The notes under the pieces: generated by a model
What the model saw: the letters and a program-made list of their open reading frames with translations, nothing else
Told to the model about the DNA's origin: nothing
The model's database searches: none
Made by a program: the position numbers and the translations under genes
Assembly: GCA_963749115.1 (NCBI GenBank)
Contig: CAVVLP010000013.1
Span: 62,001 to 126,000 of the forward strand
Origin: SZUA-36 sp963749115
GTDB taxonomy: Bacteria; Pseudomonadota; Gammaproteobacteria; Xanthomonadales; SZUA-36
Direction: 5' to 3'
DNA length: 64,000 nucleotides
Shown here: piece by piece, positions 8,460 through 16,275 of the stretch
Position numbering within the stretch: the first letter of the stretch is position 1
How the letters are laid out: the number at the start of each line of letters is the position of its first letter

Positions 8460-10100
8460 ATGCCTGCACTTACAACTTCAAATGCATGGGTAGCATTACA
8501 GGCACACCAGGCTCAGATAGCAGCAACCCACATGCGCGACATGTTTGCCGATGACCCGGACCGGTTTGAAAAATTCAGTGTCTCATTCAATGAAATTTTA
8601 TTTGATTACTCTAAAAACCGGATCACCGAAGAAACCGTTTCACTGCTGCTGGCCCTCGCTGAGCAAGCTGACTTAAAAACGAAAATTGATGCCGCATTCA
8701 GCGGTGAAAAATTCAACAATACCGAAGACCGCGCCGTACTTCATATTGCCCTGCGCAATCGTTCCAATCGACCCATCAAGGTCGATGGTCAGGATGTGAT
8801 GCCTGATGTGAATGCGGTTCTTGGTAAAATGAAAAGTTTTGTCGGGTCGGTACGTTCCGGTGAATGGAAAGGTTACACCGGTAAAGCCATTACCGATGTG
8901 GTTAACATTGGTATTGGCGGTTCTGATTTGGGGCCGAAAATGGTGGTCTCTGCGTTAACGCCCTACACGCACCCGGATTTGCGCAGCCATTTTGTATCCA
9001 ATGTTGATGGCACCGACATCGCCGAAGTGCTCAAGCGTGTCGATGAGGAAACAACGCTATTCCTGATCGCTTCCAAGACGTTTACAACCCAGGAAACCAT
9101 GGCCAACGCGCACTCCGCACGGAATTGGCTCATGGAGACCGCCGGCGACGACACAGCCATTGCAAGGCATTTCGTGGCGCTGTCCACCAATCAGAAAGCG
9201 GTAGTCGAATTCGGTATTGATCCGCAAAACATGTTTGCCTTCTGGGACTGGGTAGGTGGTCGTTATTCACTCTGGTCAGCGATTGGAACTTCGATCGCGC
9301 TGGCAATCGGGTTTGACAACTTTGAGAAATTACTAAGTGGCGCGCATGCTGTTGATGAACATTTCCAGCATGCCCCACTGGCCGAAAACATACCTGTACT
9401 CATGGCCATGCTGGGTATCTGGTACAACAATTTTTTTGGCGCTGAATCGCATGCAATTTTGCCATATGACCAGTACATGATGTATTTCCCCATGTACTTC
9501 CAGCAAGGAGACATGGAGAGCAACGGTAAAAGTGTGACCCGTCAGGGTGAAGCGGTTGATTATCAGACCGGCCCCGTGATCTGGGGACAACCTGGAACCA
9601 ACGGACAGCACGCTTTCTACCAACTCATCCACCAGGGTACAAAACTGATTCCCTGCGATTTTCTCGCTCCTGCACAAAGCCAAAATCCCATTGGCAACCA
9701 TCACAGCTTGTTACTCTCAAACTTCTTTGCCCAACCCGAAGCACTTATGAAAGGGAAAACAGCCACTGAAGTCCGCGGGGAGCTGGAAAGCCGTGCTTAC
9801 ACCGGGAAAAACCTGGAACTACTCGTGGCAGCCAAAACGTTTTCGGGCAACCGGCCTTCCAACAGTTTCCTGTTCAGGAAACTCACACCGGAAACACTCG
9901 GCTCCCTGATTGCGCTGTACGAGCACAAAATATTTACACAGGGTGTTATCTGGGACATTAACTCGTTTGATCAGTGGGGTGTGGAACTGGGTAAAGTGCT
10001 GGCCAGTGCGATTGGCCCTGAATTGGAAAGCGAGACGGAAGTCACCAGCCATGACGCTTCGACGAATGGCCTGATCAACGCATTTAAACGCTTGCGTTAG
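8460..10100 (+). CDS. pgi: Pgi, glucose-6-phosphate isomerase
   Basis: Interconverts glucose-6-phosphate and fructose-6-phosphate. A strong ribosome-binding site (AAAAGGAGACAAAA) precedes the ATG. The 546 residues match E. coli Pgi (549). Visible motifs are NIGIGGSDLGPKMV near residue 150, DWVGGRYSLWSAIG around 265 and SFDQWGVELGK (PGI signature 2) near the C-terminus. The last 17 bases overlap the convergent RRM gene. It is presumably transcribed alone from the roughly 180-base gap after the tRNA. Confidence 0.97.
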   Translation: MPALTTSNAWVALQAHQAQIAATHMRDMFADDPDRFEKFSVSFNEILFDYSKNRITEETVSLLLALAEQADLKTKIDAAFSGEKFNNTEDRAVLHIALRNRSNRPIKVDGQDVMPDVNAVLGKMKSFVGSVRSGEWKGYTGKAITDVVNIGIGGSDLGPKMVVSALTPYTHPDLRSHFVSNVDGTDIAEVLKRVDEETTLFLIASKTFTTQETMANAHSARNWLMETAGDDTAIARHFVALSTNQKAVVEFGIDPQNMFAFWDWVGGRYSLWSAIGTSIALAIGFDNFEKLLSGAHAVDEHFQHAPLAENIPVLMAMLGIWYNNFFGAESHAILPYDQYMMYFPMYFQQGDMESNGKSVTRQGEAVDYQTGPVIWGQPGTNGQHAFYQLIHQGTKLIPCDFLAPAQSQNPIGNHHSLLLSNFFAQPEALMKGKTATEVRGELESRAYTGKNLELLVAAKTFSGNRPSNSFLFRKLTPETLGSLIALYEHKIFTQGVIWDINSFDQWGVELGKVLASAIGPELESETEVTSHDASTNGLINAFKRLR

Positions 10101-10338
10101 CAGTCTCTGCTTTCTTCACCCGGAGTTTACTGCCATCCACCACCTTGCCATTAAGCGCTTTCATCGCTGCCTTGGCCTCGCCCGGTTTTGGTATCTCGAC
10201 AAAGCCAAATCCCTTGGATGCACCTGATTTCTTATCCAACACCAGGTTACAGGCTTGCACATGACCGAATGGGCTGAACAGGTTTTTCAGCTCGGTTTCG
10301 GTGGTCGTACGTGCCAGGTTGCGTATGAGCAATTTCAT
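10084..10338 (-). CDS. Small RRM-type RNA-binding protein
   Basis: An 84-residue protein made of a single RNA recognition motif. RNP2 is LLIRNL at residues 3-8 and RNP1 is KGFGFVEI at about 42-49, both with the aromatic residues that stack on RNA bases. Proteins of this size and architecture occur in many proteobacteria and cyanobacteria, where some are cold-induced. Its 3' end overlaps the convergent pgi 3' end by 17 bases, so the two transcripts can pair. The specific RNA targets cannot be inferred. Confidence 0.88.
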   Translation of the reverse strand: MKLLIRNLARTTTETELKNLFSPFGHVQACNLVLDKKSGASKGFGFVEIPKPGEAKAAMKALNGKVVDGSKLRVKKAETANASV

Positions 10339-10448
10339 CAGGGTCCTAGACTATCACAAGCCTGTCGCGTTTATATAAATATGCCTCAGCTAATTGAATT
10401 CAGGTAATATTCAAGCTTTTACAAAGCAAACAGAACATTTTGAAAAAT

Positions 10449-12260
10449 ATGGTCCAGAACAACCCGATGGAATTTGACTTTTTACGCCGTGAATTAATCG
10501 GTGCCGATGCACCTATCCAGACGCCATTCGGTGAGCGCCTGATGATGTATGCAGACTATACGGCTTCGGGTCGTTGCCTGTGTTTTGTCGAAAATTACCT
10601 GCGTCAGTTGCAACGTATTTATGCCAACTCACATACCGAAGACGATATTAGCGGCCGTTCGATGACACAATTATTGAAGGAAGCCGAGGAAAGTATAAAG
10701 AGATCCGTCAATGCGGGCGAAACCGGCCGCATCATATCGGTCGGTAGCGGTGCCACCGGCGCCATCGACAAGCTTCAGCAAATCATCGGTGTTTCATTGC
10801 CACCGGTAACCCGCCAACTCCTGGGTACATTGCTCGGAAATGCGCTGGGTCAGGACAAACTCGAGATATTCAAAGACTACCTGCGTGAAAATCAGCCGAT
10901 TGTTTTTGTCGGTCCTTATGAACACCATTCAAACGAGATTTCCTGGCGTGAAAATCTTGCCACGGTAGTGCCTGTTCAGTTGAGCCATGAAGGCGGCATT
11001 GATCTGAAACACCTTGAAAATTTGTTACAGAAACCCGCTTACCAGGGGCGTAAGCTTATCGGTTCGTTCTCCGCCGCCTCAAATGTCACCGGTATGATAT
11101 CGCCGGTGCATGAGATAGCTGCGCTGTTACATCGCTACAATGCCATCGCGTGTTTCGACTACGCGGCCAGCGCACCCTATGTACAGATCGACATGAACCC
11201 GCCAGCAGGCCAATATGAAGGGGATGCATCACTGGATGCCATTTTCATCTCCCCGCACAAATTCCTGGGCGGCCCCGGATCCACCGGTGTACTGGTTTTC
11301 AATGAACGTATCTATAACAGGGGACTGCCACCCACGGTCAGTGCAGGTGGCACCGTAGATTATGTCGGCACTTCAAACCAGGACTTTATTACACGTATCG
11401 AAGAACGGGAAAAACCCGGCACACCCGGTGTATTGCAGGTACTGAAAGCTGCCATGGTGTTTGAAGTAAAAGACAATGTCACCGTCGCCCGTATTGAGCA
11501 GAGAGAGCACGAGTTGCTGGAAAAAGTATTCAGCCGCTGGCTTGCCAATCCCGGAATTGAAATTCTCGGCAACCAGGATCCATCCAAACGGGTTGGTATT
11601 GTTTCCTTCAACATCAAGTCGGTAAGCGAGGGTTCAAACAACAGTCACTACTTACACCCCAAGTTTGTAACCACGATCCTTAACGATCTGTTTGGCATCC
11701 AGTCCCGCGCCGGTTGCTCATGCGCCGGCCCGTATGGTCATCGTTTATTAAGTATTGATGACGAGACTTCTGAAGAATACCGCTGCTGTGTCGTGGAAGG
11801 TTTCTCCGGCATCAAGCCTGGCTGGTGCAGAGTCAGCATGCATTACGTCATGGATGATCTCGAAGTCGACTTTCTACTGGATGCCGTTGATTTTGTTGCC
11901 CAATATGGCAGGCTGTTTTTACCGCTTTACGATTTTGATGTATACGATGGCTCCTGGAACAAGACGGATGATCCGACCAGCCTGCAGCGTTTTTCTCTCG
12001 AAGCTGCACTCGAGGCCAAGATGGGTGAGGAAACACCGATGCCATTTGAAGAACGCCAGAGACGTTATGCAAGCTACCTGGAACAGGCTCTGAAACTGGC
12101 CCGCAAACTACAAAAGAAAGCCCCCCAGGTGGAACACACGCTTGAGGGTAAGCTCGGTGAATTACAGTTCTTTGCCCTGCCGGAATGCTGTATGGATTCG
12201 GAAAACAAGAAGAACCGTAAAGGACTGATGGGCAAACTCAAGTCCGTTTTCAACACCTAG
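10449..12260 (+). CDS. Class-V aminotransferase / cysteine-desulfurase-like PLP enzyme
   Basis: PLP-dependent fold-type I protein of about 603 residues, beginning MVQNNPMEFDFLRREL at ATG 10449; a TTG three codons upstream is less likely. It has a YADYTASGR start-of-domain segment, SVGSGATGAID, FDYAASAPYVQID and the PLP-lysine motif ISPHKFLGGPGSTG. Cysteine-desulfurase-like SRAGCSCAGPYG follows near residue 425. SufS/NifS proteins are about 400 residues; this one has roughly 180 extra C-terminal residues, rich in charged helix and without a recognised domain. Substrate unknown: the GCSCAGPYG loop could support desulfurase or isopenicillin-epimerase-like chemistry. No suf or isc genes lie nearby; the Lrp-type regulator is convergent. 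Confidence 0.75.
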   Translation: MVQNNPMEFDFLRRELIGADAPIQTPFGERLMMYADYTASGRCLCFVENYLRQLQRIYANSHTEDDISGRSMTQLLKEAEESIKRSVNAGETGRIISVGSGATGAIDKLQQIIGVSLPPVTRQLLGTLLGNALGQDKLEIFKDYLRENQPIVFVGPYEHHSNEISWRENLATVVPVQLSHEGGIDLKHLENLLQKPAYQGRKLIGSFSAASNVTGMISPVHEIAALLHRYNAIACFDYAASAPYVQIDMNPPAGQYEGDASLDAIFISPHKFLGGPGSTGVLVFNERIYNRGLPPTVSAGGTVDYVGTSNQDFITRIEEREKPGTPGVLQVLKAAMVFEVKDNVTVARIEQREHELLEKVFSRWLANPGIEILGNQDPSKRVGIVSFNIKSVSEGSNNSHYLHPKFVTTILNDLFGIQSRAGCSCAGPYGHRLLSIDDETSEEYRCCVVEGFSGIKPGWCRVSMHYVMDDLEVDFLLDAVDFVAQYGRLFLPLYDFDVYDGSWNKTDDPTSLQRFSLEAALEAKMGEETPMPFEERQRRYASYLEQALKLARKLQKKAPQVEHTLEGKLGELQFFALPECCMDSENKKNRKGLMGKLKSVFNT

Positions 12261-12277
12261 GGGCCTGTTGGGCTGAT

Positions 12278-12748
12278 TTACTTGATCTGGTCCAGTGGCA
12301 GGATCGTGGTGTTCTTTTGCTGTTTCAAGGCAAAACTGGTGTTTACCGTACGCACCACACCCATTTTCAACAGGTACTCACTTAGAAAATCCTGGTAGGA
12401 CGCCATGTCCGGCGCAACCACCTTCAGCATGTAGTCGTGTCCGCCACTGGTGGCGTGGCATTCCAGTACCTGGGGTGCACGCATGATAGCCCGGTCAAAT
12501 TTCTTGACCTTCTCGGTACTGTGATCATGCAGTGTGACGTGAGCGAAGCCCATGATCGACAGACCCACCTTATGGCGATCCACCACTGCTGCATAGTGGC
12601 TTATAACGCCCTCTTCCTCCAATGCACGTAAGCGACGCCAACTCGGGGAAGGTGACAAAGAAACCTCTTTCGCAAGATCCCGGTTGGACAATCGACCGTC
12701 CTTTTGCACCGCTTCAAGAATAGAAATATCTGACTTATCCAGTTTCAT
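12278..12748 (-). CDS. Lrp/AsnC-family transcriptional regulator
   Basis: A 156-residue feast-famine regulator. The N-terminal winged helix-turn-helix (KLDKSDISILEAVQKDGRLSNRDL and on to SPSPSWRRLRALEEEGVI) is followed by a RAM/AsnC ligand-binding domain with the GGHDYMLKVVAPD turn that binds amino acids. It is divergent from the E1-E2 genes, with 137 bases between, and a perfect 11-bp inverted repeat sits in that gap. This suggests control of the 2-oxoacid dehydrogenase by an amino acid, as BkdR does for branched-chain oxoacid dehydrogenase in Pseudomonas. The effector is inferred, not shown. Confidence 0.9.
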   Translation of the reverse strand: MKLDKSDISILEAVQKDGRLSNRDLAKEVSLSPSPSWRRLRALEEEGVISHYAAVVDRHKVGLSIMGFAHVTLHDHSTEKVKKFDRAIMRAPQVLECHATSGGHDYMLKVVAPDMASYQDFLSEYLLKMGVVRTVNTSFALKQQKNTTILPLDQIK

Positions 12749-12823
12749 AGCAATAATCTCACATATTTACCAACTAAAAACAAATATAATTTCTATCATT
12801 ATATATTTACGGCATTCAATAGC

Positions 12824-12854
12824 AATTATATACCCATTAAAGAGGTATATAATT
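12824..12854. promoter_or_regulatory. Perfect 11-bp inverted repeat, candidate operator
   Basis: AATTATATACC at 12824-12834 and GGTATATAATT at 12844-12854 are exact reverse complements with a 9-base spacer, giving two half-sites about two helical turns apart. The repeat ends 31 bases before the E1 start codon, in an AT-rich gap shared with the divergent Lrp-type gene. Position and symmetry fit an autoregulatory site for that regulator. No binding data exist. Confidence 0.6.
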
Positions 12855-12885
12855 TTTATATGTAATCAATCAACGGAATAAATCA

Positions 12886-15003
12886 ATGTCAAGTGTCACT
12901 TCCTTCAGTCACCTCGACCACACAAAACACACCCACGCCACCGGGCTCGACTGGAAGCGCATTGCATACCTGACCCTGCTTTCGCGCGCCATCGATGACC
13001 TCGAGGAAACAGAGCTTCTGAAAAGTCGGGAGATCCTGTACCAGTTCTCGGCGCGTGGCCATGATATGGCACAGATCATACTGGCTTCATTGCTGGATCA
13101 CCCCGGCGATGCGGCTGCCGGTTACTACCGTTCGCGTCCGTTTCTCCTGGCATTGGATCTCGATCTGGAAGACGCCATCGCCGGACCCATGATGCGTTCC
13201 GGCGGTATGAGTGATGGCCGCGATATCGGTGTGGTTTTCAACCTGCCAAAAAAGAACAATAAACCCTGTTTTCTGCCGATGAGTGGTGGCGTCGGTTCGC
13301 AATACACACCCATTTCAGGCTGGGCCGAATCCATCGTTTACAAACACAAAGTATTGGCTGATAGCGAAAACGAGGGCGCCATCGGTGTCGCACTTGGCGG
13401 TGATGGCTCAACCGCAACCAGCGGCTTTTGGGCAGCGCTTAACAATGCCACAACGCGTAAGCTGCCGATGCTGTTTTACATTGAAGACAATGGCTACGGC
13501 ATCTCGGTGCCCACGGAAGTACAGACACCGGGTGGCAACATCGCAAAAAACCTGGCGGCTTTTACTGACCTGTACATCCTCGATGGTGATGGCTGTGATC
13601 CGTTGCAGACATCAACCTACCTCGCCCGTGCTGTTCAACATATACGCGAGGGCCATGGCCCCGCACTGGTACGCTTGACCGTTCCACGTTTATCCGGACA
13701 TTCCGGTCAGGACACACAAAAATACAAAACTGAATTACAAATCGCCACCGAGAAAAGCCGTGACCCCCTGCCCCGCTTACAGGAGTTCGTTATAACCGAA
13801 CACCTGATGACCAAGCGGGACTGGGAGGCCACGGTGGCCCAGGTTCACCAGGAAGTCCGGACTGCCCTGGCAAAAGTTCGCAAACGTCCTCAACCGGAGC
13901 CACTGGATATCCAGCGTTATGTATTCAGCGAGACGGGCAAGGATGGTCAGACCGAACTGCAGCAACAGGGTGGCCTGTGGCCGGACGGCCATCTATTCCC
14001 GGCAACCACGCAGGAACCACAAGCTTCGAGTGAGCGTATCAATATGCTGACGGCCATCCGCCGGACGCTGGATGTCGAGTTAAGCAATAATCCAAAGGTT
14101 GTTGTATTCGGTGAAGATGTTGGCCCCAAGGGTGGGGTTCATGCAGCGACGCTGGGTTTGCAGGATAAACATGGCAAAGACCGGGTTTTTGATACCAGCC
14201 TGTCAGAGGAAGGTATCATCGGCCGGGCAGTGGGTATGGCCGCAGCAGGACTTATGCCGGTTCCTGAAATCCAGTTCCGTAAATATGCCGACCCTGCCGA
14301 AGAGCAACTCAATGACTGCGGCACGATGCGTTGGCGCACAGCGAACCGTTTTGCCGCACCGATGGTGGTCCGTATTCCAGGTGGTTTTTTCAAGGTTGGC
14401 GACCCCTGGCATAGCCAGGCCAATGAGGTGAAATGGCTGCATTCCATTGGCTGGCAGCTTGCCATGCCATCCAATGCCCGGGATGCCGTCGGTCTGTTGC
14501 GCTCGGCCATGCGGGATAACAATCCAACCATCTTTTTTGAACATCGCTCGATGCTGGATGACGCATGGGCCAGGCGTCCGTATCCCGGTGATGATTATGT
14601 CATCCCGTTCGGCTCTGCAACGACGACCCGTGAAGGCGACAGGCTGACGGTTGTTAGCTGGGGCGCGATGGTGCCGCGTTGTGAAAAAGCAGCGGATGAC
14701 CTGGGTGGTGACATCGATGTGATTGATCTGCGTACGCTGTCACCCTGGGACAAGGACACCGTTATCGCTTCGGTTAAACGCACACACCGTTGCCTGCTTG
14801 TTCATGAGGACAATATTACAGCCGGATTTGGTGCAGAAATTGCCGCATACCTGACTGAAAACATCTTTTTAGAGCTTGATGCGCCACCCCGTCGTCTTGC
14901 GATGCCGGATGTTCCCAGCCCGCACAACCCGTTATTGATGGATGCCGTCGTACCAAATGTTGAACGTATCACGACTGCCATGAAAGACCTGCTTGAGTTT
15001 TAG
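12886..15003 (+). CDS. 2-oxoacid dehydrogenase E1, alpha and beta fused
   Basis: Thiamine-diphosphate decarboxylase component of a branched-chain-type 2-oxoacid dehydrogenase complex. Residues 1-350 are the E1 alpha domain, with YYRSRPFLLALDL, the TPP motif GDGSTATSGF...EDNGYG and the loop SGHSGQDTQKY. Residues from about 380 are the E1 beta domain, starting MLTAIRRTLDVELSNNP and including VFGEDVGPKGGV, PEIQFRKYADPAEEQL and HEDNITAGFGAEI. The two are usually separate (about 400 and 330 residues); here one 705-residue chain joins them through a linker. E2 follows after 11 bases; no E3 is in the window. The substrate could be a branched-chain oxoacid, or phenylpyruvate given the paa genes next door. 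Confidence 0.88.
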   Translation: MSSVTSFSHLDHTKHTHATGLDWKRIAYLTLLSRAIDDLEETELLKSREILYQFSARGHDMAQIILASLLDHPGDAAAGYYRSRPFLLALDLDLEDAIAGPMMRSGGMSDGRDIGVVFNLPKKNNKPCFLPMSGGVGSQYTPISGWAESIVYKHKVLADSENEGAIGVALGGDGSTATSGFWAALNNATTRKLPMLFYIEDNGYGISVPTEVQTPGGNIAKNLAAFTDLYILDGDGCDPLQTSTYLARAVQHIREGHGPALVRLTVPRLSGHSGQDTQKYKTELQIATEKSRDPLPRLQEFVITEHLMTKRDWEATVAQVHQEVRTALAKVRKRPQPEPLDIQRYVFSETGKDGQTELQQQGGLWPDGHLFPATTQEPQASSERINMLTAIRRTLDVELSNNPKVVVFGEDVGPKGGVHAATLGLQDKHGKDRVFDTSLSEEGIIGRAVGMAAAGLMPVPEIQFRKYADPAEEQLNDCGTMRWRTANRFAAPMVVRIPGGFFKVGDPWHSQANEVKWLHSIGWQLAMPSNARDAVGLLRSAMRDNNPTIFFEHRSMLDDAWARRPYPGDDYVIPFGSATTTREGDRLTVVSWGAMVPRCEKAADDLGGDIDVIDLRTLSPWDKDTVIASVKRTHRCLLVHEDNITAGFGAEIAAYLTENIFLELDAPPRRLAMPDVPSPHNPLLMDAVVPNVERITTAMKDLLEF

Positions 15004-15014
15004 GCAATACCTGA

Positions 15015-16214
15015 ATGGCTAACATCATTGAAATCCGCTTTCCTGAGGATCAACAGGAAGGCACCGAGGCGGCGGTTACCCGTTGGCTTGTAGCTGAAGG
15101 TGATCGTGTGGCAGCACACGATCCGGTGGTTGAGATCGAAACTGACAAGGTTGTGGTTGAGATCGCAGCACCCGAGGCTGGCAGGATTTCGGAGATAAAA
15201 ATCCAGCTGGATGAAGCAGCCAATCCCGGTGATGTTCTGTGCACTTTAAACACCGAAAACGGGACCGATCCGGAGCCACCAGCGAAAGTTCAATCTGAAA
15301 CAGCCGAAACCGGCACCGATGAAAAAACGGACCGGGTTCGATTGAGTCCTGCAGTCAGAAAACGTGTTGCCGAACTTCAACTGGATATCGGCGGTATTAC
15401 CGGTAGCGGTAAAGACGGCAGAATCACGCTGCAGGATGTGGAAGCCCTGGTTGCCAGCCACGCCAAAACTGATTCACCAACGACACCGGCTTCTGCAAAA
15501 ACCGCGTTACAAACTGAAGGTTCAGACATCATTCCGCATGACAGAATGCGTAAACGTATCGCTGACAACATGGTTGCCAGCCTGATGCATACCGCACCCC
15601 ATGTCACCGCTGTCTTCGAGGCAGATTTATCTGCGGTTTTTAAGCACCGGGCAGCCAATAAGGAAACCTTTGCCAGCAAAGGTACACCACTGACCCTGAC
15701 CGTTTACTTTGTCGCCGCCGCCATCGCTGCCATACAAAAGGTACCGCAGGTTAACAGCCAATGGTTCGATGAACACCTGGAGATCTTTCATCATATCAAC
15801 ATGGGTATCGGCACGGCTTTGGGTGACCAGGGGTTGATTGTGCCGGTATTACGGCATGCTCAAAACATGGATTTGAAGGGTATCGCAGCAGGCCTCGCCG
15901 ACCTGACCGGTCGTGCGCGGGATAACAAATTGAAACCCGAAGACGTTCGTGACGGCACCTTCACGATATCCAATCACGGCGTTTCCGGCAGCCTGATCGC
16001 AACCCCCATCATCATCAATCAACCGCAATCCGCTATCCTTGGTGTAGGAAAGATTGAAAAACGCATCAAAATATTGGACATTGACGGTGAAGATGTCATA
16101 ACAGTCCGGCCGATGTGTTACGTCAGTCTGACCATCGACCACCGCGTCCTGGATGGTTTCCAGACCAATGCGTTCCTGTCTGAACTGGTCAACACCCTGG
16201 AAAACTGGTCTTAG
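15015..16214 (+). CDS. 2-oxoacid dehydrogenase E2 (dihydrolipoyl acyltransferase)
   Basis: Acyltransferase core of the complex served by the preceding E1; it moves the acyl group from lipoate to CoA. The lipoyl domain (residues 1-80) carries the modified lysine in EIETDKVVVE at Lys45. A linker leads to a peripheral-subunit-binding domain (LSPAVRKRVAELQLDI, around 113-150), then the catalytic domain ending in the active-site motif DHRVLDGFQ. The 399 residues match single-lipoyl E2 proteins. It is 11 bases after E1 and 61 bases before paaZ, with a 7-bp hairpin in the latter gap, so the three genes may share a transcript. Confidence 0.93.
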   Translation: MANIIEIRFPEDQQEGTEAAVTRWLVAEGDRVAAHDPVVEIETDKVVVEIAAPEAGRISEIKIQLDEAANPGDVLCTLNTENGTDPEPPAKVQSETAETGTDEKTDRVRLSPAVRKRVAELQLDIGGITGSGKDGRITLQDVEALVASHAKTDSPTTPASAKTALQTEGSDIIPHDRMRKRIADNMVASLMHTAPHVTAVFEADLSAVFKHRAANKETFASKGTPLTLTVYFVAAAIAAIQKVPQVNSQWFDEHLEIFHHINMGIGTALGDQGLIVPVLRHAQNMDLKGIAAGLADLTGRARDNKLKPEDVRDGTFTISNHGVSGSLIATPIIINQPQSAILGVGKIEKRIKILDIDGEDVITVRPMCYVSLTIDHRVLDGFQTNAFLSELVNTLENWS

Positions 16215-16224
16215 ACATATCTGA

Positions 16225-16243
16225 TCCGCCCCCCGTGGGCGGA
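16225..16243 (+). other. Hairpin between E2 and paaZ
   Basis: TCCGCCC and GGGCGGA form a perfect 7-bp stem with a 5-base loop in the 61-base E2-paaZ gap. No T-tract follows, so it is more likely a partial attenuator or mRNA-stabilising hairpin than a full terminator. Confidence 0.5.
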
Positions 16244-16275
16244 CCTTCAGCACGGCAACATTTCGGAGACCCTGA

